NCBI RefSeq assembly: GCF_040939785.1
Contig: NZ_CP162553.1
Location: 5,289,001-5,353,000 of the forward strand
Reading direction: 5' to 3'
DNA: 64,000 nt
From: Bradyrhizobium lupini
GTDB taxonomy: Bacteria > Pseudomonadota > Alphaproteobacteria > Rhizobiales > Xanthobacteraceae
The position numbers and the translations under genes were made by a program. Below are positions 8,731-18,346 of this stretch, piece after piece (within the stretch, counting starts at the first letter, position 1; each line of letters starts with the position of its first letter). The notes beneath the pieces were generated by a model. It was given only the letters and a program-made list of their open reading frames with translations. It did not search any database and was not told the DNA's origin.

Positions 8731-9504
8731 ATGAAACTATCCGGCAAGGTCGCCGCCATCACCGGCGCGGCGCGCGGTATCGGCAAGGCTTGCGCAAAGC
8801 GATTCCTGGACGACGGCGTCAAGGTCGTCATCTCGGATGTCGATGCCGAGGGCTTGGCCGCGACGGCCGCCGAACTCGCGCGACCGGATGCCTTGCGCAC
8901 TGTCGTCGGCAATGTCGCAAAGCGTGCCGATGTCGACCAGCTGGTCGCAACTGCCGCAAAAGAGTTCGGCCGGCTCGATATCATGGTCAACAATGCCGGC
9001 GTCGCTCGCAACCGGGACCTCCTGGAGATCTCCGAAGAGGAATTCGATGAAATCATCGGCATCAACCTGAAGGGCGCGTTCTTCGGCGTGCAGGCGGCGG
9101 CGAAGCAGATGATCGCGCAAGGCGGCGGCGGGGTCATCATCAACATGTCCTCGGTCAATGCACTGCTGGCAATCCCGGCGCTTGCGACCTACGCCATGTC
9201 CAAGGGCGGCATGAAGCAGCTCACCTCGGTCGCTGCCGTCGCACTCGCTCCGCACAATATTCGTGTCGTCGCGGTCGGGCCGGGCACGATTCTGACCGAC
9301 ATGGTGGCATCGTCCATCTACACCTCGGAAGATGCCCGCAAGACCGTGATGTCACGCACGCCGGCCGGCCGTGGCGGCGAGCCGAGCGAAGTTGCCTCCG
9401 TCGTCGCGTTTCTTGCGAGTGACGATGCGTCCTACATCACGGGGCAGACGATCTATCCAGATGGTGGGCGGTTGATTCTGAATTACACGGTGCCGGTGAA
9501 GTAG
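8731..9504 (+). CDS. SDR-family NAD(P)-dependent oxidoreductase
   Basis: A 257-residue classical short-chain dehydrogenase. It has the cofactor motif ITGAARGIG near residues 11-19, NNAG, the catalytic Ser in NMSSVNA, and the YAMSK Tyr-Lys pair. The C-terminal DDASYITGQTIYPDGGRL is typical of FabG-like members. An Asp at the end of the second strand (SDVDAEG) suggests preference for NAD over NADP. A longer frame runs upstream, but ATG 8731 is preceded by a GGAG at 8720 and matches the family N-terminus. It probably shares a transcript with the ThDP subunits. Confidence 0.88.
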   Translation: MKLSGKVAAITGAARGIGKACAKRFLDDGVKVVISDVDAEGLAATAAELARPDALRTVVGNVAKRADVDQLVATAAKEFGRLDIMVNNAGVARNRDLLEISEEEFDEIIGINLKGAFFGVQAAAKQMIAQGGGGVIINMSSVNALLAIPALATYAMSKGGMKQLTSVAAVALAPHNIRVVAVGPGTILTDMVASSIYTSEDARKTVMSRTPAGRGGEPSEVASVVAFLASDDASYITGQTIYPDGGRLILNYTVPVK

Positions 9505-9505
9505 A

Positions 9506-10301
9506 TCACTCCGCCGCAGCCGTCATCCCGTGACCCAGTCGTTTCGAAATGCCGCCCGCGCAATCGCGTAGCGCATGGGCGATCGGGCTGTCCCAGCGCG
9601 CGTCAAAAGTGCCTTCCGGCCCCATCGCGGTGATTACCAGCGCGACATGGCCGGAATGGTCGAACACCGGCGCAGAGAATGCGTTGACGCCGGGCAGGGG
9701 GTCGCCGAGCGCGCGGGCGAGGCCGTGCTTGCGGACCTCTGTGAGCATCTCAGTGACCTTCGCGCCTTTCACAGCGCGCTTCGGATTATAGCCGACGCCG
9801 TAACGATCGAGGCCGCTTTCGAGTGCGGCGTTGATCGTCTTTTCCGGCAGGAAGGCGGCAAAGGCCCGGCCCGTGGCCGTCTCCAGCAGCGCCATCACCG
9901 AACCGGCGCGCATCACGATGTGAACGGGCTGGCCGGGTTCTTCGAGCTGCACCACGGTGGGGCCGTGCGTGCCCCAGACCGCGAGCGAGACCGCATGCCC
10001 GATCTGGCTTGCGAGCGCCGCGATCTTCGGTCCTGCGATGCGTACGCCGGACAGTCGGCGCAGGCTGATCAGGCCGAGCTCCAGCGCCAGTGCGCCGATC
10101 TCGTAACGGCCGGTGGTCTCGTCCTGCTCGATCAGGCCGATGCGGGAGAAGCTGGCGAGATAGGGATGCGCCTTGGCCGGCGTCATGCCGGCCTCGCGTG
10201 CAAGATCGCGCAGCATCATCGGCTCGCCGCTGCGGGCGAGGGCGCGGAGCAATTCGCCGCCGACCTCGATCGACTGGATGCCGCGGCTTTCCTCTCTTCA
10301 T
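9506..10301 (-). CDS. IclR-family transcriptional regulator, probable one-base frameshift near its start
   Basis: An intact frame covers 9506-10252 and holds the end of the winged-helix domain (LAREAGMTPAKAHPYLASF) and the IclR effector domain (ALETATGRAFAAFLP-type core, GVNAFSAPVFD). The family N-terminus ESRGIQSIEVGGELLRALA is in the same frame just upstream but has no start codon before a stop. ATG 10301 reaches it only if one G near 10291 is removed, giving MKRESRGIQ and 264 residues. I therefore extend the gene to 10301 and treat the break as a probable error; a shorter protein from TTG 10252 would lose the first helix. It starts 17 bases after the FAD gene stop and probably controls that operon. 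It is convergent with the SDR gene, with one base between their stops. Confidence 0.8.
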
Positions 10302-10318
10302 GCGCTTCCTGGCGTGGC

Positions 10319-12046
10319 TTACGCCGCGTTGCGCTTGGCGGCGCTGTCGGCGAGGTGACGGCCGGCAATGTAGCCGAAGGTCAGCGCCGGCCCAAGCGTG
10401 ATGCCGGCGCCCGGATAATTGCCGCCCATGATGCTCGCCATGTCGTTGCCGGCGGCATAGAGCCCGGGAATCACCCGTCCCTCCGCATCGAGCGCCCGCG
10501 CGTTCTCGTCGGTGACGATGCCGGCATAGGTGCCGAGATCGCCGACCACCATCTTGATGGCGTAGAACGGGCCGTTCTCGATCGGCGCGACGCAGGGGTT
10601 CGGGCCGTGCAGCGCATCGCCCTGGTAGCGGTTATAGGCCTTGGAGCCCTTGCCGAAGGCTGCGTCGTGTCCCTGTGGTGCGGTCGCATTGAACTGCTTG
10701 ACGGTCTCGGTAAACGCGCTGGCATCGATACCCGCTTTTGCCGCGAGTGCCTCCAGTGTCTCGCCGCGCATGAGATATCCCGTCTTGAGGTGATGACCCA
10801 GCGGCATCGGGAACGGCGGCACGCAGCCGAGGCCGTATTTGCGCAGGGTCTGGTGATCGCAGACCAGGTACGCCGCGATCTCCTCGCCGGGTTTCGCCGC
10901 CTTGACCATGGCCTGGACGAAGTCGTGATAGGAATTGCCCTCGTTGGCAAAGCGCTTGCCGTCACGCATCACCGCGATCACGCCGGGTTTGGCGCGGTCG
11001 ATGAAATGCGGCATCACGCCGTGTGAGCCGTCCTTGCGCTTGGTGACCGAGACCGGGACCCAGGCTGCCGCGTTCGGCAGCCTGTCCTCGACATGTCCGC
11101 CGGCGCGTTCTGCGAGCCGCAGCCCATCGCCGGTGTTGCCGGTCGGTCCCGGCGAAAAATGCTCGTTCCCGGTCGGCGCGTGCGGGAACATCTTCTTGCG
11201 CCGTTCGACATCATGCGGGAAACCGCCGCAGGCGAGCACGACGCCTTGTCTCGCACGAATGCGGACGTCGCGTCCGTCGCGGGCGACAATGGCGCCCGTG
11301 ACAGTGCCGTTCTCGACAGTGAGCTCGCGCACCGGCGAGGACAGCCACATCGGTATCTTCAGGTCCTGGGCCGATTTTGCCAGGCGCCCGGCGAGCGCAT
11401 TGCCGTTGGTCAGCGTCATGCCGCGGCCATAGCGCAGTACGTCCATCAGATGCCGCGACAGGCGCTTTGCGACATAGACCGCCGAGCTTAGGGACTTCGT
11501 CGCGCGCATGAAATGGACGATGTCTTTGCCGGATCCGAGCATCATGCCGAATACGGTCAGCTCGGGCAGGGGCATGCCGAGGGTCTTGATCTGGTCGCCG
11601 AGTTCGCGGCCGTCGAACGGGCGCGCCACCATCGAACGACCACCCTGGGCGCCGCCGGGCGCCTCGGCGTGGTAGTCCGGGAACACCAGCGGCATGTCGA
11701 AACGGAGCGCCGTCTTGCTGGTGAAAAAATCGATCGCCTCGGGCCCGGCGCTCAGGAATGCATCGACGCGCGCGGCGTCAAAGTTGTTGCCGGCTTCGTG
11801 CCGCAGGTAAGTCCGCGCCTGCTCCGGTGTCTCCTCGATGCCATAGGCCTTGGCCAGCGAGGTACCGGGAATCCAGAGCCAGCCGCCGGAGCGGGCGGTG
11901 GTGCCTCCGAAGCGCGGCTCCTTCTCGACGATCAGCACGTCGAGGCCGTGATAGCGCGCGGTGATGGCGGCCGACATGCCGGAGCAGCCCGATCCGGCCA
12001 CGAGCACATCGCACTCGTAAGTCTCGTTGCGCTCGTTGCCGGTCAT
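10319..12046 (-). CDS. FAD-binding dehydrogenase, fumarate-reductase/3-ketosteroid-dehydrogenase-like flavoprotein
   Basis: A 575-residue flavoprotein. The N-terminal ECDVLVAGSGCSGMSAAITA supplies GxGxxG, followed by the EKEPRFGGTTARSGGWLWIP loop typical of the FAD_binding_2 family (KstD and fumarate-reductase flavoprotein relatives). The cap domain occupies the middle. The C-terminus closes the FAD site with GLYAAGNDMASIMGGNYPGAGITLGPALTFGYIAG. KstD-like members dehydrogenate ring ketones; others reduce unsaturated acids. The gene lies between an orphan LivK-type binding protein 7 bases upstream and the IclR regulator, so its substrate may be the ligand of that binding protein. No steroid-catabolism genes are nearby, so I do not assign KstD. 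Confidence 0.82.
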   Translation of the reverse strand: MTGNERNETYECDVLVAGSGCSGMSAAITARYHGLDVLIVEKEPRFGGTTARSGGWLWIPGTSLAKAYGIEETPEQARTYLRHEAGNNFDAARVDAFLSAGPEAIDFFTSKTALRFDMPLVFPDYHAEAPGGAQGGRSMVARPFDGRELGDQIKTLGMPLPELTVFGMMLGSGKDIVHFMRATKSLSSAVYVAKRLSRHLMDVLRYGRGMTLTNGNALAGRLAKSAQDLKIPMWLSSPVRELTVENGTVTGAIVARDGRDVRIRARQGVVLACGGFPHDVERRKKMFPHAPTGNEHFSPGPTGNTGDGLRLAERAGGHVEDRLPNAAAWVPVSVTKRKDGSHGVMPHFIDRAKPGVIAVMRDGKRFANEGNSYHDFVQAMVKAAKPGEEIAAYLVCDHQTLRKYGLGCVPPFPMPLGHHLKTGYLMRGETLEALAAKAGIDASAFTETVKQFNATAPQGHDAAFGKGSKAYNRYQGDALHGPNPCVAPIENGPFYAIKMVVGDLGTYAGIVTDENARALDAEGRVIPGLYAAGNDMASIMGGNYPGAGITLGPALTFGYIAGRHLADSAAKRNAA

Positions 12047-12053
12047 GCAGGCC

Positions 12054-13268
12054 TCACTTCTTGAGCAACGGACATTTCGACTCGGAGACCGGGCGGAAGG
12101 CGTCCTCGCCCTTCACCGTCTTGATGATCTCCAAATAATCCCACGGTTCCTTGGACTGCTCGGGTGTTTTCACCTTGGCGAGATACATGTCGCGAATGAC
12201 GCGGCCGTCCTCGCGCAAGCGTCCGCCATGAACGAATGTATCTTCGATCGGCAGCTCGCGCATCTTGGCCATGGCCTTGGCGGGATCATCGGTGCCGGCG
12301 GCCTTGATGGCCTTGAGATAATGCAGCACCGAGCCGTAGACGCCGGTCTGAATCATGGTCGGCATCACCTTGGTGCGCTCGTAGAATTTCCGCGACCATG
12401 CGCGGGTCGCCTCGTCCATGTTCCAGTACGAGGCCGTGGTCATGTAGGTACCCTGCGCGGATTTGAGGCCGATCGCGTGGACATCGGTGTCGAACATCAG
12501 GAGGCCGACCAGCTTCTGGCCACCCTGCACCAGGCCGAACTCGCCGGACTGCTTGATGGCATTGTCGGTGTCCTGGCCCGCATTGGCGAAAGCGACGACG
12601 TCCGATTTCGAGCTTTGCGCCTGGAGTGCAAAGGACGAGAAATCGGCCGTATTGGTGGGGTGCTTCACGCCGCCCAAAACCTTGCCGCCCATCTCGTTGA
12701 TGAAGCGCGTGGCATCCTTCTCGAGCTGCTGCCCGAAGGCGTAGTCGGCCGTGATGAAGTACCAGGATTTTCCGCCTTCCTTGATCACGGCGGAGGCCGT
12801 CACCTTCGACAGCGCGTAGGTATCGTAGGTGAAGTGCACGGTGTTCGGGCTGCAAAGCTCGTCGGTCAGCGAACTCGCGCCGGGCCCGGAGAGCAGCGCA
12901 ATCTTGTTGCGCTCGCGCACCATATTGTGGACGGCGATCGCGATGCCGGAATTGGGGATGTCGACGACGGCATCGACCTTGCCGTTGTCGAACCAGCCGC
13001 GCACAATCTGCACGCCAACATCGGTCTTCATCTGGTGATCGGCGCTGATGATCTCGATCGGCTTGCCGAGCACGGTGGGCCCGAATTCCTCCAAGGCCAT
13101 TTTCGCGGCCTCCACGGAGCCCGGCCCGCTGTTGTCGCGGCCCCAGCTCGACAGATCCGTCAGCACGCCGATCCGCACGGCGTCGTCGGAGATTTGCGCG
13201 TTCGCAACGGTGGTCATGGCAGCCGAAGTCATGGCCGCGAGCATGGCGCAGGCCAAAAACCCTCTCAT
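12054..13268 (-). CDS. Branched-chain amino acid-type ABC transporter substrate-binding protein (LivK-like)
   Basis: A 404-residue periplasmic binding protein (Peripla_BP_6). Residues 1-24 form a Sec signal ending ANA-Q. The mature start DDAVRIGVLTDLSSWGRDNSG is typical, as are the ligand-site segments IISADHQMKTDVG and DVVAFANAGQDTDNA. A good Shine-Dalgarno (GAGAGGGA, complement of 13272-13279) precedes ATG 13268. There are no LivHMGF genes in the window, so the protein must use permeases encoded elsewhere or act as a sensor. Related proteins in alphaproteobacteria often bind aromatic acids or other small carboxylates rather than amino acids. Confidence 0.88.
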   Translation of the reverse strand: MRGFLACAMLAAMTSAAMTTVANAQISDDAVRIGVLTDLSSWGRDNSGPGSVEAAKMALEEFGPTVLGKPIEIISADHQMKTDVGVQIVRGWFDNGKVDAVVDIPNSGIAIAVHNMVRERNKIALLSGPGASSLTDELCSPNTVHFTYDTYALSKVTASAVIKEGGKSWYFITADYAFGQQLEKDATRFINEMGGKVLGGVKHPTNTADFSSFALQAQSSKSDVVAFANAGQDTDNAIKQSGEFGLVQGGQKLVGLLMFDTDVHAIGLKSAQGTYMTTASYWNMDEATRAWSRKFYERTKVMPTMIQTGVYGSVLHYLKAIKAAGTDDPAKAMAKMRELPIEDTFVHGGRLREDGRVIRDMYLAKVKTPEQSKEPWDYLEIIKTVKGEDAFRPVSESKCPLLKK

Positions 13269-13323
13269 CGTCGTTCCCTCTCGTTTATGGGCGCGCTTGG
13301 CGCGGCCGGCTATTGTGGCAGCA

Positions 13324-13352
13324 AGTTAGATATTAGCAAATAAGTTTGTCAA
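13324..13352 (-). promoter_or_regulatory. Candidate sigma-70-type promoter of the livK-like operon
   Basis: Read on the minus strand, a perfect -35 hexamer TTGACA (complement of 13347-13352) is followed after 17 bases by CTAACT (complement of 13324-13329), a weak -10. The segment is AT-rich, unlike its surroundings, and lies about 55 bases before the ATG at 13268. Confidence 0.45.
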
Positions 13353-13371
13353 TGGAGAATAAAGGATCCGC

Positions 13372-13498
13372 GTCGTCTTGGCGAAGGCCGGGACCCATAC
13401 CGCGTGATCTCTCGAAGTCGGGCGGTCGCAGTACCAGGGCGCCGGTCTTTGCCAAACTCCTCCCTGTGATTATGGGTCCCGGCCTTCGCCGGGACGAC
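13372..13498. repeat. Palindromic repeat, family A, long-spaced copy
   Basis: Arm 13372-13399 (GTCGTCTTGGCGAAGGCCGG then GACCCATA) and arm 13471-13498 are inverted copies matching at 26 of 28 positions, separated by 71 bases. It occupies most of the 13353-13614 gap between the divergent livK-like and MFS genes, where I see no gene. The arms match those at 3131-3173. Confidence 0.75.
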
Positions 13499-13614
13499 AG
13501 TGAGGAGGCAGTGGCGCGAAAATCTCGCATTCTGATCTTGGGAGAACCAACACTCCCGCAAGTTGCAACCGCCACAACGATTGGCCATCATGTCGCCCAG
13601 GAATCTTGGGGCGG

Positions 13615-14921
13615 ATGGCAATGACGGCAGCATCGGGAGTCTCCACTGCGGCGGAGAAATCGACGACGGCGCATGTGGTGTGGGCAGCCGCGCTCGGCAC
13701 CGCGATCGAGTGGTACGACTTCCTGATCTACGGCACGGCGGCGGCGCTCGTGCTGAACAAGCTGTTCTTCCCGAGTTTCGATCCCATGGTCGGCACGCTG
13801 GCGGCGTTCTCGACCTATGCGGTCGGCTTTGTCGCGCGGCCGATCGGCGGTGCGATCATCGGGCATTACGGCGACCGGCTCGGCCGCAAGAAGATGCTGG
13901 TCGCGACCATGTTCGCGATGGGACTGGGCACGTTCCTGATCGGTTGCCTGCCGACCTACAGCCAGATCGGCGTCTGGGCGCCAATCTTCCTCGTCATTTT
14001 GCGCTTCGTCCAGGGCATCGGGCTCGGTGGGGAGTGGAGCGGCGCGGTGGTCATGGTGGCCGAGCACGCCGGCAACCGCCGCGGCTTTTACGGCAGTCTG
14101 GTGCAGATCGGCTTCCCCGTCGGCGTCGCCGCGTCCACCGGCATTTTCGGTCTGATGACGCAGCTGCCCGAAGCGGACTTCCTGAGCTGGGGCTGGCGCG
14201 TGCCGTTTCTGATCAGCATCCTGCTCGTCGGTGTCGGCTTCATCGTGCGGCTGAAACTCGCGGAGACGCCCACTTCAAGGAGGTGCTCGAGCGCAAGGAG
14301 GTGCTGGCGCAGCCGGTGCTGGAAGTCCTGCGCCGCGACTGGCGCAGCTTCCTGCTGGCGATCGGCATCAGGGTGTCCGAAGTCGGGCTCGCTTATCTCC
14401 TCACTGTTTTCACCGTGGTCTATGCCACGACGCAGCTCGGCCTTCCGCGGCAGGTGATCCTCAACGCGGTGGTCTATGCCGCGCTCGTCGAGCTCGCGAC
14501 GCTGCCCCTCGCAGGCTGGCTGTCCGACATCTTCGGCCGCAAAGCGCTGTATCTCGCCGGCGGCGTGTTCTCGGTGGCGCTGGCGTTTCCGTTGTTCTGG
14601 TTCCTCGACACCAGGGAGCCTGCGCTGATCACGCTCGCGCTCGTCGTGACGATGACACTGACGCATGCGCTGTTGTTCGGGCCGAAGGCGGCCTTCATGC
14701 CGGAGCTGTTCCGTACCCAGGTGCGCTATAGCGGCGCATCGCTGGGAGCCAACGTTGCCGCCGCGCTCAGTGGCGGCTTCTCGCCGCTGATTGCGACGGC
14801 ACTGCTTGCATGGGCCGCCTCGTACCGGCCGGTGTCGGTGTATATCATCGCACTGTCGGTCATCACCATCATCGCAACGTTGATAGCGCCGGAGACCGCG
14901 CGGGACTCGCTCAGGTCCTGA
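13615..14921 (+). pseudogene. MFS transporter, metabolite:H+ symporter (MHS/ShiA-like), one-base frameshift
   Basis: The N-terminal half reads ALGTAIEWYDFLIYGTAAAL, then the MFS signature GHYGDRLGRKKML between helices 2 and 3, then RFVQGIGLGGEWSGAVV, all hallmarks of the MHS family (shikimate, citrate, betaine symporters). At 14269-14273 (LAETP, then FKEVLERKEV) the frame changes because one base is missing. The second half then runs in another frame to 14921 with six more membrane segments and DIFGRKALYLAGG. Adding one base gives about 435 residues, the normal family length. A start at ATG 13621 is also possible. Since all twelve helices survive, the break is either very recent or a sequencing error. 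Confidence 0.85.
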
Positions 14922-15065
14922 GGGCCGCCTTCATCTTATGCGCGTTGCCAAAAGCCGGTGCAGCGGGGCGAATCATTAGCCGCGTTTATGCAGCGAATTT
15001 TTACTTCCAATTTTACTTCACGACCTCCCGCCCATAGCCTCCCTCGCAATTGATCACATCCGCAG

Positions 15066-15083
15066 CCGGTCAATGGCGACCGG
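15066..15083. promoter_or_regulatory. Inverted repeat upstream of the ABC/Mo-hydroxylase operon
   Basis: CCGGTC, six bases, GACCGG: a perfect dyad 34 bases before the ATG at 15117, inside the only untranslated gap (14922-15116) ahead of an eight-gene run. Its position fits a repressor or activator operator. No regulator gene is adjacent, so the cognate protein is unknown. No clear -35/-10 pair is visible in the AT-richer stretch 14990-15020. Confidence 0.35.
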
Positions 15084-15116
15084 TGCGCACGTTCATTGTA
15101 GCCAACGAGGGTTGCC

Positions 15117-16466
15117 ATGCTTGACAGGGACAAGGGGACATCCACTGCCAATCCGGCGGGGACGAGCGACAAGTCTGCGAAAAAGCTGAGCAGGCGCACG
15201 CTGTTGAAGGGCGCCGCGGCGGTGGCCGGCGCGGCTGCAGGATCGGACGCGATCCGCGGATTCCCAACCATCTGGGCGCAGGAGATCAAGGACATCGAGC
15301 TGCGCCATGTCGGCGTGTCCTATTCGGTGGTGAAGGCGATCGGCGACCAGGCGGCCAAGGATCTCGGCTTCAAGGTGACGATGCAGAACCTCGACACTTC
15401 CGCCGCCATCAACCGCTTCATAAGCCAGCCAAATACGGTCGATATCGCCGATCTCGAGGGCTGGCAGGCCAAGCTCGCTGCCAAGCGCGGCGTGATCCAG
15501 GGCATCGAGGTCAAGAAGGTCAAGGAGTTCGACAACATCCTGCCGATCTTTACCAAGGGCGAGATCGACGGTCACAAGATCCCGCGCCAGGGCATCTCGC
15601 CCTACGAGGCCATGTATATCGCCAAGCCCGATTCGACCGATTTGAGCGACGGCGTGACCGAATGGGCGACCTTCCTGCCGCAGGTCTACAACGCCGACTC
15701 CATCGGCTATCGCCCCGACCTCGTCGGCCATGAAGTCACGGAATGGAAGGATCTGATCGATCCGAAATTCAAAGGCAAGGCCGCGATCCTCGACGTGCCC
15801 GCGATCGGCATCATGGACGCCGCGCTCTGCTTCGAAAGCGCCGGGCTGATCAAGTACGGAAACAAAGGCAACATGACCAAGGAGGAGATCGACTTCACCT
15901 GCAACAAGCTGATCGAGCTCAAGAAGCAGGGCCAGTTCCGCGCGACCTGGACCACCTTCGACCAGTCGGTGCAGCTGATGGCGGCGGGCGAAGTGGTCAT
16001 CCAGTCGATGTGGTCGCCGGCGGTTGCCGCGGTACGCGTGAAGGAAATCCCCTGCGTCTACGCGCCGGTCAACATCAAGAACGGAAAGGAAGGCTATCGC
16101 GGCTGGTGCAACGGCATGGGCCTGATGAAACATCTCTCCGGCAAGAAGCTGGACGCGGCCTACGAATATCTCAACTGGTATCTGTCGGGCTGGCAGGGCG
16201 GTTTCGTCGCGCGCTACGGCTATTACAGCCCGGTCCCCTCGACTGCGAAGAAATTCCTCACGGCGGCCGAATGGGCGTTCTGGTACGAGGGCCAGCCCGC
16301 GCCCGAGGTGGTCAACGACCCCTATGGCGTGCCGATGGAGAAGAGCGGCACCAAGCGTGACGGCGGCTCGTTCCTCGACCGCGTCAAGAACATCTCCTGC
16401 TGGAACACGCTGATGGACGAAGCCGCCTACATGAACAAGCGCTGGAACGACTTCAAGGTGGCCTGA
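15117..16466 (+). CDS. ABC transporter substrate-binding protein with Tat signal (extracellular family 1)
   Basis: A 449-residue binding protein with a clear twin-arginine leader (KKLSRRTLLKGAAAVAGAA, residues about 21-39), so it is probably exported folded. The mature part resembles polyamine/opine-type binding proteins: SYSVVKAIGDQAAKDLGFKV, NTVDIADLEGWQAK, and a Trp-rich ligand region TTFDQSVQLMAAGEVVIQSM. Two permeases and an ATPase follow, then Mo-hydroxylase genes. The ligand is presumably the hydroxylase substrate, for example an N-heterocyclic or carboxamide compound, but nothing in the sequence identifies it. Confidence 0.88.
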   Translation: MLDRDKGTSTANPAGTSDKSAKKLSRRTLLKGAAAVAGAAAGSDAIRGFPTIWAQEIKDIELRHVGVSYSVVKAIGDQAAKDLGFKVTMQNLDTSAAINRFISQPNTVDIADLEGWQAKLAAKRGVIQGIEVKKVKEFDNILPIFTKGEIDGHKIPRQGISPYEAMYIAKPDSTDLSDGVTEWATFLPQVYNADSIGYRPDLVGHEVTEWKDLIDPKFKGKAAILDVPAIGIMDAALCFESAGLIKYGNKGNMTKEEIDFTCNKLIELKKQGQFRATWTTFDQSVQLMAAGEVVIQSMWSPAVAAVRVKEIPCVYAPVNIKNGKEGYRGWCNGMGLMKHLSGKKLDAAYEYLNWYLSGWQGGFVARYGYYSPVPSTAKKFLTAAEWAFWYEGQPAPEVVNDPYGVPMEKSGTKRDGGSFLDRVKNISCWNTLMDEAAYMNKRWNDFKVA

Positions 16467-16521
16467 AACCTGCTTTCCCTGACGTGAACGAAGCGCCGGC
16501 GCGGCGATGCGCCGGTGCCAA

Positions 16522-17439
16522 ATGACCGACTTCGAGGCGTTTGCCGACATGCAGCCAAGTCTTAGTCCAGCTCAAACCCCACCACGCGCAAATCTCGCCG
16601 GCTGGCTCTACGTGTCGCCGCTCGTGCTGGTGCTTGTACCGTTCTTCGTGGCGCCGATCCTGGTCGTGCTGGCCGCGAGCTTCTTCGCCACCGACGGCTT
16701 CGGCGGGCTGACGCCGGGCTTCACGCTCGCAAGCTATGTCGAGGTGCTGCATTCGGCGCTGACGCTGAAGCTGTATCTGGCGACGATCAAGTTCACGTTG
16801 CTGACCTGGATCCTCACGCTGATCATCGGCTTCTTCGTCGCATACTTCCTGGTTTTCCACGTCCGCAACCAACTACTGGCGATTGGCCTGTTCCTGCTCT
16901 GCACGGTGCCGTTCTGGACCTCGAACATCATCCGGATGATTTCCTGGATTCCGCTGCTCGGCAAGGAAGGCCTGATCAACCAGGCGCTGCTGGGACTCGG
17001 TGTGATCCGCCAGCCGCTTGAGGTGCTGCTGTTCTCCGACCTTGCGGTGGTCATCGCCTATGTCCATCAGCTCACCATTTTCATGATCGTGCCGATCTTC
17101 AATTCCATGGCACGGATCGACAAGAAGCTGATCGAGGCCGCGATCGATGCCGGCGCCAGTCGTTTCGACATCATGCGGCTGATCGTGGTGCCGATGTCCA
17201 AGAGCGGCATCGCCCTCGGCACCATCTTCGTCGTCTCGATCGTGATGGGCGATTTCTTCGTGGTCAAGGTGATGTCCGGCGGCGGCTCGGCCTCTGTGGT
17301 CAGCGCCTTCTACGAGGATGTCGGCGTGCTGCAATATCCGACCGCGGCGGCGAGCGCAGTATTGCTGACGCTGGTGCTGGTCGCGATCGTCTCGCTGATC
17401 CTGCGCACGGTCGACATCAGGCAGGAGATCACGCGATGA
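16522..17439 (+). CDS. ABC transporter permease (PotB-like)
   Basis: A 305-residue inner-membrane permease from ATG 16522; ATG 16507 (310 residues) is in the same frame and neither has a strong Shine-Dalgarno. There are about six hydrophobic segments beginning GWLYVSPLVLVLVPFFVAP. The EAA loop EAAIDAGASRFDIMRLIVVP is textbook for the family. It overlaps the next permease by four bases (ATGA at 17436-17439). Confidence 0.88.
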   Translation: MTDFEAFADMQPSLSPAQTPPRANLAGWLYVSPLVLVLVPFFVAPILVVLAASFFATDGFGGLTPGFTLASYVEVLHSALTLKLYLATIKFTLLTWILTLIIGFFVAYFLVFHVRNQLLAIGLFLLCTVPFWTSNIIRMISWIPLLGKEGLINQALLGLGVIRQPLEVLLFSDLAVVIAYVHQLTIFMIVPIFNSMARIDKKLIEAAIDAGASRFDIMRLIVVPMSKSGIALGTIFVVSIVMGDFFVVKVMSGGGSASVVSAFYEDVGVLQYPTAAASAVLLTLVLVAIVSLILRTVDIRQEITR

Positions 17440-18338
17440 GCGCGGTTCTCGCCGACATGCCCAAGGCTGATGTGTCAAAGGCGATCGCGCCGGTGACAAA
17501 GGCGATTGCGCCGAGCACGGGCGGTCGGCCGTGGACGTTCTATGTTCTGGCGACACTGTTCGCGTTCTATGTGATCGCGCTGTACGGCCCGATGTTCTGT
17601 GTCTACGTCCTGTCGTTCCAGGACATCCGTGGCGGCCTCGTGTTCCCGATGAAGGGCACTTCGCTGCACTGGTTCGTCGATCTCTTCACCCAAGTGCGGA
17701 CCGGCGACGTCAAGGGCTCGTTCGATCGTTCGATCAAGCTCGCGATCATCGTCACTATCATCACAGTGGTGGTGTCGTTCCTGGCCGGGCTCGGTTTTCG
17801 CAAGCGCTTTCGCGGCGACACCGTCGTGTTCTACATGATGATCGGCAGCCTGGTCGCACCGGGACTCGTGCTCGGCCTCGGTACCGGTCTGTTGTTCCAG
17901 GCCCTCGGCCTCAATGCGAGCTGGTACACCTCGGCGCTCGGCGCGCAACTGTCATGGACGCTGCCGTTCGGCGTGCTCGTGATGTTCGCGGTGATGTCGC
18001 GCTTCAACCACGTCTGGGAGGAGGCGGCCTACGACCTCGGCGCCAGCCGTTGGCAGTCGATCCGGCTGGTGATGATCCCGGTGCTGGCACCCGGCCTGGT
18101 GGCGGTCGCGCTGTTCGGCTTCACGCTCTCCTACGACGAGTTCGCCCGCAGCCTCCAGACCGCGGGCTCGCTCAACACGCTGCCGCTGGAGATCTGGAGC
18201 ATGACGCTGAACGTCACCTCGCCTTCGCTCTATGCGCTCGGCACCGTGACTACCATCGTCTCCTTCATTGTCATCGGCGCGAGCCTGGGCAGCATCGTGC
18301 TGATCCAGAAGAAGCGCGGCAGCAGCACAAAGGGTTGA
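17436..18338 (+). CDS. ABC transporter permease (PotC-like)
   Basis: A 300-residue second permease. About 30 polar N-terminal residues, including a short internal repeat KAIAPVTKAIAPSTG, precede the membrane part. The EAA loop is EEAAYDLGASRWQSIRLVMI, followed by the conserved proline. The start is translationally coupled to the previous gene, and the ATPase begins 8 bases after the stop. Confidence 0.9.
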   Translation: MSAVLADMPKADVSKAIAPVTKAIAPSTGGRPWTFYVLATLFAFYVIALYGPMFCVYVLSFQDIRGGLVFPMKGTSLHWFVDLFTQVRTGDVKGSFDRSIKLAIIVTIITVVVSFLAGLGFRKRFRGDTVVFYMMIGSLVAPGLVLGLGTGLLFQALGLNASWYTSALGAQLSWTLPFGVLVMFAVMSRFNHVWEEAAYDLGASRWQSIRLVMIPVLAPGLVAVALFGFTLSYDEFARSLQTAGSLNTLPLEIWSMTLNVTSPSLYALGTVTTIVSFIVIGASLGSIVLIQKKRGSSTKG

Positions 18339-18346
18339 GCTGGGAA

